From Lineus longissimus (Eukaryota; Nemertea; Pilidiophora; Heteronemertea; Lineidae): DNA of 64,000 nt. Shown here in pieces: positions 1-20,356 of the stretch (within the stretch, counting starts at the first letter, position 1; every line of letters begins with the position of its first letter). The notes beneath the pieces are model-generated. The model did not search any database. It had not been told where the DNA came from and saw nothing but the letters and a program-made list of their open reading frames with translations. The stretch lies in NCBI RefSeq assembly GCF_910592395.1, contig NC_088309.1, forward strand, positions 4,156,501-4,220,500. Direction: 5' to 3'. The position numbers were made by a program, and so were the translations under genes.

Positions 1-148
1 TATTTTTTTCAGAAGAGTTTCCCTGTACATTTTCCTGTGCATTGAACATCAACATGTCCTGATCATGACTGACTGAGCTTAGCTACCCGTCATGAGAATA
101 CTAAAAAGATTGATTGAATGCTTTATCTTTTCGTTAACTCATTTTCAG

Positions 149-1901
<1,753 letters not shown>

Positions 1902-1903
1902 TA

Positions 1904-1909
1904 AATAAA
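1904..1909 (+). terminator. Possible polyadenylation signal of NDUFS8
   Basis: AATAAA occurs twice in overlap just after the stop codon (1900-1905 and 1904-1909); the first copy overlaps the stop itself. Cleavage here would leave almost no 3' UTR, so a later signal may be used. Confidence 0.35.
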
Positions 1910-3585
1910 CTTGTTATGTGACTAGGTATATGGGAGAACATTGCTTTGGATTGCATAAGGAAGCAGGAACATTGCTATGGAATGCAATTCATGTGTGTCT
2001 TAGGATGTTTGTGATGATCTGATCATGAAATCGGTGCACTTGCAGATAGACGTGCTTCTCTATGTCTAATCTAATGAGAGGTTCATCACGTCCTCCTGAT
2101 ATGCAGTGTATATAAGTAAATAAGTTTTGGATTTGAGCATCGTTAATGGAGAAGCCTAAAAGAATATGACTTGCAATCCTGATGATTGTGCTTGTTAACG
2201 GTTCACTCTAAGAACAGTCTGTTCATTGTCAAAAGGTGCATGCCTGAATATACGCCTGACACCAGTTCTGTCACAAAATGACTATCAGTGCAAGAATGAC
2301 ATTCTGAGAATGAATAGACTTTGATATATTGTATTGTTGTCAGTTCAGTAAGTTCTTTGTCTGTTCAAATGACAGGATTGAACTTTGTTTTGTAGTTTCA
2401 GTATTTTCTCTTGCTGCATCTATTACAGAGAGAATTTAATGTGTAGTTAGGAAGATTGTTCTGAAACACCATCTTCTTTTACAAGTCTGTCTACTGATCC
2501 AGTAAAGTGTGAAATGTTTGAGGTATTGATGCTCATTGCAAGAATACAATGTGCTTGATTGAACTGAGTTGTTTATTAATCTTTTTGATTTGAAAATCCT
2601 CCAATCTATCGGGTCACTTTGGGATTTTTTCCCAATTAGGCTGATTGAAGACTGTCCCTTATTCAGTGTCCCATTCATAGGTTCTGTCCCATACTGAGGT
2701 TTGATGTGTAAATCATGCATGTCAATTGGAAATGACACCATTTTGGAGCAAGTCTTAAGGCAGATCAACCTCTAGCATGTCTGCTGCATCATTTTGTCTT
2801 CTATACAAATTATGGTGCACAGTATGGAGAGGTCAATTTGGGGGTCCAATCTAGTATATATTCCTATGCTTTGCCCAATGCATGTCCTGAGACGATGCCT
2901 AGTCAGGCCTGAGGTGTCTAATAATGCAAGCAGAACGAAAGGTAATGCCATATTTTCTGGTCATGTGCATTCATACATGTACAGTGGATGGTGTGCCATA
3001 TTCAGGATGGATGTGTCCTCTGCATGTCCCTACGCATATGGGATGTATTTGTCCAGTAGAAGTGAAATACTAGAGACAGTTACATTTTGAAGCTGGATGT
3101 GTCCAGTGCAGGTCAAAAAGAGACTTGTTCACGATTAGGCTGGACATGTTCATGTACTATTATCATATATCGTTACATCGGATGTGTTCCAAGCACAATA
3201 CAGAGTTGCATTTTCAGCTCACATGCAGGCCAGAACACTAACTGTGCATTAGTTGGTCAAGTCAGGACTTCGGTCAGAAGCGTCCTTGCTGTCAACCAGG
3301 TAGGATGTGACCAGATATGGTGGCTACCTCAGGACACAAGTTTACAACTCAGACATGGTCAACTGTGTTAAATCTGAAGGACTCGTGATGCAGCAAGGTC
3401 AGAATGGAAAAATTAGTGCTTTTTGATCCATGATCAATCTTTGCTTTATTGAGAGTCCATCCAATTCCATGATGATGAGACAACAGCTGAGACACCATCT
3501 TTTCAAAAGCAGTTACCAAATTCATCTTCGATGAAGACAGTGTCAGATACATGTAGGAAGAAAACTGAAGAAAATATTTGTCCTT
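1910..3585. other. Intergenic stretch after NDUFS8, no gene seen
   Basis: This is AT-rich sequence, probably NDUFS8 3' UTR and spacer. The short open frames here show no protein family resemblance and no convincing splice pairs. I see no RNA gene. Confidence 0.5.
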
Positions 3586-4256
3586 CAGGGTTGGCGCGCC
3601 CGTTCGCATTTTCGCCACTTGCGAATGCTGCACATGAGTGGCGACTGTAAAACAATGTCTGGCTAAAAATTTTGCGAATTCAGTTTGAATTGCCACGATT
3701 TGGCGAGAGAGTAATAGTGATGTCCGAAAATTGATCAAAGTCTATCAAAAAGATCCACTTCCACACCAAATGCACCAAGGAACGATCGTTAGTCAGTCAA
3801 ACTTTATCATTTGCGGGCGGGCGCGCTATCACACGTGGTTGCTATCGTCTGCATTGTAGTTCTACCCGTTGCGCTACAGTGACTGTGGCGCTGCTGGTCG
3901 CCTTTAGTTTCCCGCTCGCTTCGTTGCCATGGAGTCTCCGGTCACGTGTTCCTCGAATCGTTCGTTGATTTGCTAGTCTCAGTAGTGACGGGCTGCCATT
4001 CTCGCACATGTTACTGTGGGGCCGACCCACGGCCCAAAGACGGACAAACGATCGGCAATGGCTGGAGCTGACTCAATGGGTGATATGAATAAAGGCTAGC
4101 AAATGCTTTTACTTCAGTTTTGTACAGGAAGGCCAAGTGTAAATGTACATGGAGTTTTAGATAAAAGCATTTACTAGTCTTTATTCATATCACCCAATAA
4201 TGGCTAAAAGTGACAGCCACTTGGCTAAAAAGTGGCTATTCACAGAGCCAACCCTG
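3586..4256. mobile_element. hAT-like non-autonomous DNA transposon
   Basis: The 671-bp segment starts CAGGGTTGGC and ends with its exact complement GCCAACCCTG, and is flanked on both sides by TCCTT (3581-3585 and 4257-4261). CAGGG-type termini are usual for hAT elements, but those make 8-bp target duplications, so either the duplication has decayed or another superfamily is involved. Inside, GC-rich stretches and repeated TGGCTAAAA and GCCACTT motifs near both ends support a mobile element. The minus-strand open frame at 3842-4030 resembles nothing I know. Confidence 0.6.
4077..4195. repeat. 119-bp hairpin (nested miniature inverted-repeat element)
   Basis: Inverted arms of about 35 bp at 4077-4112 and 4161-4195 begin TGGGTGATATGAATAAAG and match with few mismatches, around a ~48-bp centre. 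It lies within the hAT-like element, so it may be a younger insertion or that element's own palindrome. Confidence 0.7.
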
Positions 4257-4313
4257 TCCTTGAATTTGAAAGAAGAAAACTGAGACACAACAGAGTAATG
4301 TGAAATTACTGTG

Positions 4314-4319
4314 TTTATT
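4314..4319 (-). terminator. Likely polyadenylation signal of HPS4
   Basis: TTTATT on the plus strand is AATAAA on the minus strand. It sits just before the transposon boundary and would give HPS4 a 3' UTR of about 1.1 kb (4295-5430), which otherwise holds nothing recognisable. Confidence 0.4.
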
Positions 4320-5430
4320 TTATAATTATACAGATAAAAATAGTTGAAATTTACGAATTCGTTTTGATTCTACACATGATTATTTTTAATAGGATTTATA
4401 TAATTGGACCTGTTTTTAAAGAAGTGTTGTAAGTGCAGGAGGACATGTACCGTAATCAGATTGCTACACACACACTGATCAAGGCTCAAAGCACATCTGA
4501 TGTCATACGTTATGCACATGCATACGTTCGTTGTTTGCTTCTACATCAGTTTTTTACAATAGTTTGGCACACAAAATCTAATTGGATAAGTTCGTTGTAG
4601 CTTCTAACAGATTTTACATATACTTCAAGATATGAATATAACATGCATAATTTCTTCAGACGTTTCATCATACATGTAATTTTATTTCATATGAATAACT
4701 CATGAATAGGCCTATCTTTTTTTATCATTATCAATCACATTCAATTAATATTCTTTGACCTAAATCTGAAACAATCAATGTATACATGTACATTTGTTTT
4801 AATTACGAATGTATAAAAATACATAAATTTCATTTCATGAACGTGAGCAATAACTTTTGACTTTCCATGCTCCGACTATATACATCAAACCTTAATGACA
4901 GCAAATGAGCAATGCACAATGTAGCACAAAAAATAACTGTACGGCACTGGGTAATTCATAGTCAAGGATAGTACAGGATAATTCAGAGTAAAGCCCCAAG
5001 CCGATTGTTAGCAAGCTCCCACATAATTTTTTATGATATATAGTTCAAACTATCATATAATGTCAACGTGCTACTAGCAGCCAAGCTGCAACGTCTTCAA
5101 AGCAGACACAGCACCACTTTCACAGCACAATCTCCACACTACCTAGTGTACAGACACCGGCCTAAACTGTCAGACATGGTACACATGATGAATTTCATGG
5201 TTAACGTGATGAATGTCATGGTATACATGTACATGATGAATGTCAAGGGAAACAGCTAAATAATAGGGTAAGCTATAGTTCTTGAGTTTGGCACAATACA
5301 TTTTTAAAGGAGTCCCTTTATGTTGCAGTCAGCATTCAAATATATTCCTGCACATGAACTTTTTGAGCTGATGACATTTTTTAAGGGTAAATCATCAATT
5401 TGTCATGGTAAGTTCCTCCCTATTTTCCCT

Positions 5431-8400
5431 CTACCGGAGAACAACTATATTGTGATCTTTTAGAAGTGAATTCTTGCATCTGTTCTCGAGGCAGTAGTTC
5501 GCATCATTTGGCAGAGGGATATCAGAAGAAATCAACTTGCTTGGGAGCTGCGGAGGCTGGTAGTACGTTTCATGAGTTTCGCTGTGGTGTCCATAGACAG
5601 TAGACATATGGGATCTGAGAAGAAAGAGAGAAGGCAGGCTCATATCAGTGTACATGTACCAACCTTTCAGTTTACTGCAACTCAAGTAAAGACAATCTAC
5701 ACACACCTCTGACACTTTCTTCTAAGAGTTCTTTTCCAAAAGATTAAATATGAGCACTCGATGACTCCCAGTACACATTATGCCATAAAATCATGGAAGT
5801 CACTGCAGTATTCAGCCAGAAAATCCCCTTCCCAGTTAAGTTCTGGAAATGAGCCACCCACTGGATCTGTAGTCTGATGGGTTTCCAAGACAACTACAAG
5901 GATAATACAAGTTCAATGATAGTTTAATTTGCAGATAGACAAAAAACAGATGAGCCTCCATGGTTCTAAGATGTAAAGTGCCAATGTGTTCTCTTTCTAC
6001 AAGTTGCTGGCAGAGCTTACCTGAGAGTGACATCAGTGAGACGTGGAGATTTTGAGAAGTCCTCATGCATGAAGATGGAAGTCTGAATGAACTCTGTTTC
6101 AAGTGCTGCAACTGGTATCATCATATTACCTGAAACGTAAAGAGCACTTGGTTTGAGGAATTGATGCTGAACTGGAGACATTGGTTGTCACACCAAACGC
6201 CGCGCGTGGAGCTTTGACAATTATGCGACATCTCTTGATGGTAAAACCAACAGACCCACATCTGATATTAACTCTAGCCTAAAAAAGCATGACATCATGC
6301 ATTGCCAAAGCTTAAATTGACAAATACCTTTGAGGTCCCTCTCGAAAATATCATAATGTAGATAGTTGTAGGGTGAACCAGAGACTTCCAGGATTTTCCC
6401 TTCATGGCAGTCGTGACAAGCCTTGATCTCGGCCTCCATGTCCGCAAGCTCAATCAGGGATGGTTTGTACTGGAAGTCAAATGAACAGGAAACACATATT
6501 AAATCCTTAAATAGAACTGGCATTAGTATAAAGCCTGATATTGAAGACTTTGCAAGTCCCAACAATGATACTTTTTGCTGAACAGTGCAGGCAGTTCAAG
6601 CCCACCTGGCATTATGCACATATGATCACACGTTGCAAACATTATTAGACTTACCAAAGAATGGACCAAAGCTTCATCATCCAAGTGGTACTTCTCAATC
6701 AGCAGCAACAAGACGATGTCAGAATGGCCCTGGACATACAGCTTTATCTGGATTGTATTGAGACTATCATCATCTCTGGGTGCTGGTTTCCGGTCCCGGT
6801 TCGACCTGAGCTTGACCTTTTGTCTCTGTTTCTCTCTTCGATCACGTCGCTCCTGATCTGGCCCGCACGAATCAAGACCTGTTGCTGACAACTCCATGAT
6901 GCTCTTGATACTAACTTCAACTAAAGAGTCTGACTTCCTATTTTGCGGCACTTGCTGTGAGAGTTCTGCATTATCTGACTGGCAGTCGTGATAATCTGCA
7001 CTTAATGGTGAGGATATTTGCGTGCTGTAGGAATCTGTAGAGACATCCAACACTGAAGGCAGATTATCTGGTCGCCTATTTCTTGGCGTACTAGTTCTCT
7101 GGCAGAAATCGAAATCATTTACCGACTTATCTTTTTCCAGCTGACCTTCATCGACTTCCTTTGAAACATCATTACCGTCTGACAAATTATCCAAGGAATT
7201 ACTTGCATTTCCCAACGTTTGTGGACTGTTTTCATAACTGTCATTTGGTACCCGATGTCCATTAAATGATTCACATCTCCCCGAGATACTGAGTGGAGTA
7301 CCTCCAACTATAGTTGCAGTTGGGGTGCTATTCCCGCTGGATATCACTGGTGTTTTCTCCGCCGAATCACTAGAGTGAATGGAATCAAATCTACATGAAA
7401 GATCTTGTTTACCTCTATCACATGGTGTAATATCAGATTCTTGCCCCTTTTCTGAGGTTGCAGCATCACGCTTAGACACCAATTCCTCATCCAGAGAAAC
7501 GTCTTTCGTAATAACTAGCGAAGATTCTGGAACAGCAGGTGAAGATTCTAAATGTTCCCCAGTTTGTGGACTTTTCATTACTCCATGCCCAGTGTCAAAT
7601 TGCAGTGCATCATAGTAAAATGTGCTGCCTCTCCTACGAATGGAGTCATCGGGTTCATTTATGACTAAATTTGGAGCGGAATGCCGCAGACGTTTACCAG
7701 TGAACAATTGATCAGCAATCATCTCTGGAAAGCTTTTTGTTTTCATACCACTCTGTAGCTTGCTGCAGAGGAACTCGGATTTAGAGTGTAACTGCACCAG
7801 ATCTGCTGTTTCCGATCTCGGCCTAACAGGAAGGATATCTGACAACCTGTCTTCCACATGCACTAGTTCTTCAGTTTCAGATCTCGCTCTAACAGGAGAG
7901 AAATCTGGTGGTGCATCTTTTACATTGTCACTCAAGGTAACTGGAGTTTCGTTATTGCTTTCATAATTCGACCTTTCAGAATCATGACCACCACTATGAC
8001 CAGTGGCAGAATCAAAGTTTTTAGAACCACTGTCTTTCTGCTGCTCTGCTTCGACTTCGAGTTCTTCACCCGACTGCCTTTCATCAGAACCTGTCTGACA
8101 ACGACACTTGGCATCTATTGTATCATTAGTATCACATGGTGTGTATTCACGATTGTTATCACAGATCTTGGAATCTTGAGACTGGATACACCTTTCCTGA
8201 TTGTCAGTAATTTTGTTCGCATTCTCGTTAGAATAATCTCCACTAATCACTTGACCTAAATCAGTCAGATCATCTGGCTCAACAGCCTTTGGCGAATCCT
8301 GCAAATCCCACTTCGGCTGCGATCTCTCACTTATATCTACAGTCACGAGATCAGCACATCCCGTTTGCAAATCATCAGACACACTTGAAAAATTCTCTCT

Positions 8401-11400
8401 TTTTTTCATGAATTCTGGACTGCTCTCAGCTTGAGACGCTACCCCGCTATCAGAGTGGCTCATCCCACCAGTTAAGTTCCAACAAGGAAGCTTCTCCTCT
8501 GACTTGTCAGTTTCTCTTATAACAGCCAACTGACTGACTACCACATTTGAGTCACCGGCATCACTGGATGTACTCAGGCTCCCAGTACCATTGCTAGACT
8601 TGGGTGATAATTTACGCTTAGAAAGTCTTGGCCTCAATTGGGGTAATTCCTCATCAGCATTCAATGAGAAGCAGATGTTATTTGCTGTTTCATCTTCTTG
8701 CACTTCTTGTTCTGACGCAGCATCATTGGTGTACGTCTGAATGCAGGCTCCATGCAGCTGCTCATACTCTTCCTTTGTGAGGTAGACTTCAATTAGGCGC
8801 ACTCTATTGGGTAGGTCATAATCTAATGAAAAGAAGCTATTTAAATGTATTGATAAAGTACATGTAATTGAAATTGACTCTGACAATGAAAAGGGCTATA
8901 TCATTTCATTGGGCTGTGTCACACTTCCTGTTCACAGTTTGAGGTAGAGTTGTCCTGGGCTGGGCAGCACAAAGTAACTTCAAAACCTTATGTATAAAGA
9001 GTCATGATTCGGTAAACTTTACTCGATCTCAAATTGTCTGTGGTTTCAAATCACTAACACAGCATCATAGTGTGTTTCCCCCCATTTGCTTCAGCTCAAT
9101 ACAAATGTTTCAGTCTGAAACTTACCGGTTTTCACTGCCTGGCAAGGGAACTGAAAAAAGAATGAAATGAGTTGATTGCGAGAAGGGACAGTAACTTGCC
9201 TTTCCTGCAAGCCGAAGTTTGTGTCACATTAAGGAATGAGGCCTGACAAAATTTACTAAGCTCAATGGCCAACAGGATTCAATAGAATAAGAAAGGATCC
9301 AGAATGAGTGACTAGTTAGGGTCCATTGTCAGAGGCCCTCAAAAACAAAATCATTGTGGTTCTGTTTTTACTTACATGAGCCTGAATTGGTTTTATGAGA
9401 CATAGCTTCGCTGTCAGTTCTGGAGAAAGTTGTGAGCAAAGGACTCTGTAAATCAACAACATAAAAGTTAGTGACAAATGTTTACCTAGGTGCCATATCA
9501 AAGCATGTGCGTTTGTCAACATCAAAAAGTCAATTGCTCAGTATCTCTTACATGCACTTAGGAATTTTGTCACTCATATTTCATTTTTTTTTGTAAGACT
9601 TGATTTTCTAGTGACAGACTTCAGTTGACTATTTGCTTTTATATACAATACATTATCATGCTTACTTGTTCTTGAAGAACAGACAGCCTCCAAGTACTCC
9701 AGCCTTTCTCTTGAAAGTCTGCAGAAGGTGGGATGCTCTCAGAAACAAACTGGCACCATTCTGGAAAACGAATACACATACAAATTCAATGTAGTCACTG
9801 ACTGCATTTTAATCTGTATTTTAAAAACCATCAACTTTTTTACAATAGTATATATACGTATATATAAATAGAGTATTTGAAAGATATTTCATAGTAACAC
9901 ACAATTCAGAAGGAAGCAAAACCTTAGGAGGATCATCTTGGAAGATTAAGAGTTATTAAGACTACCAGACGCTTTTTTTATAAAGACAAGTCTACCTTCT
10001 CTTGTCTCTTAACCTGCTCGTAGAGAACCAACCTTTGGGAGCATTAAACCTGGAATGATCTTAAAGGCTGCAGACAGGTCATCATCATAACATCTGATGA
10101 ATGGAAGGTAGGAATTCCAAACCATAGCCATGGCTTTATTGAAGGAGCCCAACTCTTTTTCTTCAGCATGCTGTAATTGAAAGAATTGTTTCACATGCAT
10201 CATCTGAATGGATCATGCACCCTGAAGTTTTATTCATCTTTCATGTTCTACTTGCCATGCTTCAGCTCAAAAGGCAATGACTTACATGTGAAGGGGGACC
10301 ATTCCTGATTGAGGGTAATTCAGTCAGTCTGCACACTTTTTAAACACCAGCCACATATTAAACAACCTGCAGGGAGTGAGTGGTAGATTGGTCTGTCCTC
10401 CCTGTGCACAAGAGCAATCATGAGTTCAATAGCACAATATGGTGAGAAGATGGCCATGCACTGTTCACATGGGTACTCTAACCAAGTAAACTAAATTTTG
10501 ATACGAGTCAAATCATTTTTATTATGGAGTGTAGACTTCCCTTTGCCTTTCATTTCAAAACTGAAATAATCCAATAAGACATACCTTTTCCAGTAAAGAG
10601 ATGCTGCCCTGGTAGAATGCGAATGTGGAGTAGAGTGTTTCTAGTTTTTTTGCCAAGAATGGATCAGGTTCAGACAGGTCACCAGCAAGGGCCTAGAAAG
10701 AAAGTTATTTTTGTTGAAACTGTTTCAACTGCAACTACTTCGATACCGATGGTATTTTGGCGTGCAGCGGTGTACTGGCAGGTATCCTCTAATTCACAAT
10801 CCATGACAGCAACATGTACATGCACTTGTAGGGGGAGGGGCTGGTATTATCAGCAAATGAGAGCAAAGTTTAATTTTCTAACCAAAATAGTTGTAGGCCT
10901 ATTAAAACACAATACATTCATGCAACACCTACCAGGGTATACTTTCCAACATGTTTTACTGCATATTTTTCCTTCTCTAGTCGATATAAGCTTGGCTTGC
11001 TTCCAAGGATATTGGAAAAGAATGTCACCATGCCCATCAGCTGCCCACATAGGGCACACTGCGAGTTGGAGTCAACCTAGAAATAGAATTAGAAATCATT
11101 TTTAATTGCTCAAACACTTCACATTTTACCCTGGCTATTGGCCTGTACAATCATATACGCCTTGAAGCTCATATTCTGTCAAATCTGTAAACTACAGGCA
11201 CCCTTTAAAGGATTACACAGTGCCTGTTTGCTGTATTTTTGTGAGGCTCAGATAAAGAGAAATAAACAGGGCTGTAGTGAATTTATCATGCACACCAATC
11301 TGTTATGTTCTTGATTGCAACATTTTTCATGGCACTCACCGACTGTGGATAGAAATAGATGATGGCATCCTGAAGATCATCTTCTTCCTTCTGTAGTACT

Positions 11401-11688
11401 GTGTGGTCATAGATGAAAAATGTCCTTCCTTTAGTGCTGCAAGTAATAAAATCTGGATGTCAATCATCAGTCCTCTTGCTTGACAATCTAACATCTAAGG
11501 GCAGACTGATTGTCCTTTTCAGGAGGAACAGACCCAGTGAGAGTGACAACAGACATCTGTAATGTCTGCAACTTTGACTGCATAGTGAGCAGGCAGCAAT
11601 GCAAAGTATCTGAATGATGAATTCGCTGAACAAAAGCTCTCAAACTATCAACATACCAGTTACCCTTGAAAAGTCTGTTGTCGGCCAT
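5431..11688 (-). CDS. HPS4: Hermansky-Pudlak syndrome 4-like protein, BLOC-3 subunit
   Basis: HPS4 pairs with HPS1 as BLOC-3, the exchange factor for Rab32/38 in lysosome-related organelle biogenesis. Exons in transcript order: 11688-11664, 11428-11340, 11076-10933, 10692-10585, 10170-10033, 9760-9666, 9445-9376, 9150-9126, 8822-6655, 6469-6328, 6129-6021, 5614-5431; 3297 nt, 1098 aa. The N-terminal longin-type part matches HPS4 (TFFIYDHTVLQ, AIIYFYPQS, CALCGQLMGM, LFLRASHLLQTFKRKAG, QLSPELTAKLCL). The C-terminal part also matches (IQIKLYVQGHSDIVLLLLIE, HETYYQPPQLPSKL). The 2.2-kb exon adds a long low-complexity Ser/Asp/Glu-rich region, making the protein about 390 residues longer than human HPS4 (about 708 aa). 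The first exon (MADNRLFKG) is the least certain: its phase fits only if the AG at 11430-11429 is used, not the stronger CAG just upstream. Confidence 0.88.
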
Positions 11689-12852
11689 TACGAGATTTTA
11701 AATTATGTAAATGTAATGACTTTGGCCTACTCTATACTCTGTATATTCTAGTCTCTACTCTGCATGCAGTATACTCTACTCCCGAGGCAGTCCATTCCTT
11801 TATGAACTGCCTCAAATGGTGTGAATTTTGCTGGCTGAATGATCAGCCAATTGACATTGCTGTAATAACACTGAAAGGGCTTTTTATTAGTCAGAACATG
11901 AGGTATTCTGGATGGATGACACTTTGACATTGAGTTGACTTTTTATTTTATTTTACACTCAAAATTAACTCTTTAGACAGTTATACAGCCACAAAAGTGG
12001 AACAGGCACGTTCTTGTCAAGTGTGTGTGTTGTCCTCTCTTGTAATTATATCCAGCACACCTATCATGAAGAGAATGCGACTTTACAACAAAACTTTGTC
12101 AAGAATTGTAGAAATTTATGAAAAATCACCAAAACCTGGAAGCTGCCATTTTGTAGACCGAGTCATGTGACGACATTTCGGTGAGGTCATCAGGTGCATT
12201 CAAGATGGCCGTCGCTCCAAGGAAGAAGGAATGGGAGTAAATTTTCTCGGATTTTCGGTGTTAATAACGTTGTCTAAAGCGCGATCCTGATTTTCGAAAG
12301 CTCTAAAGCTACAGAAACATTATGCCTATCTGATAGGTACGTAATACTAGGATAATTTGCTCCCAAACACTGTTCGAAATAGTGTCTTGAAAAAGGTGTG
12401 GGACTGTCTGTCTGCTGTATGACAAGAGTGAGTCAGGAGTGTATGTGGACATACTATACTGTACTTGACCCCATACTGTGTATTGTAATTGTGTTGTATG
12501 TAAGTAGTGTGTAGTAGTGTACAGTATAAGTGTACGTTGTTGCTGTCATGGCTGTGTGTACATAAATCGCATCAGCTGTCATGACATGTCTGTGCATTCC
12601 ATGACAGGAGTGACAAGACCACCATTGCCATTTAACAGTCTATTTGAGAATGGGAACAGGTTTACAATCCTGTAAACTTGGCGGTAGTCAAATCTGAGGA
12701 TGTTAAGTGTTTTATCTATTCCTTTTCAATTTAGGTTATACTCTGAAGCAGTTTTCATGTTCTTATTGATGACTATGATGTGATGATTGACAAGTGACCC
12801 CCATCGGCATCTTCTCACTCGGCTGAATCAAGAGGATTGAATAGTTTCCAAG
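11689..12852. promoter_or_regulatory. Possible shared promoter of HPS4 and PHKG, plus PHKG 5' UTR
   Basis: The two start codons face away from each other 1.16 kb apart. The plus-strand PHKG leader probably begins near 12200 and is spliced (candidate donor GTAAAT at 12237, acceptor ending at 12734). The stretch 11950-12200 would then be the common promoter. No TATA box is obvious. Confidence 0.4.
12201..12211 (+). promoter_or_regulatory. YY1-like initiator motif and short upstream ORF
   Basis: CAAGATGGCCG resembles the YY1 site found just downstream of many TATA-less animal start sites. Its ATG (12205) opens an 11-codon frame ending at 12240, which could act as an upstream ORF if transcribed unspliced. 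Confidence 0.35.

Positions 12853-20356
<7,504 letters not shown>

Noticed and set aside
2436-3738. Open frames after NDUFS8
   Set aside because: They lack family resemblance and codon structure, and lie in AT-rich flanking sequence and the transposon border.
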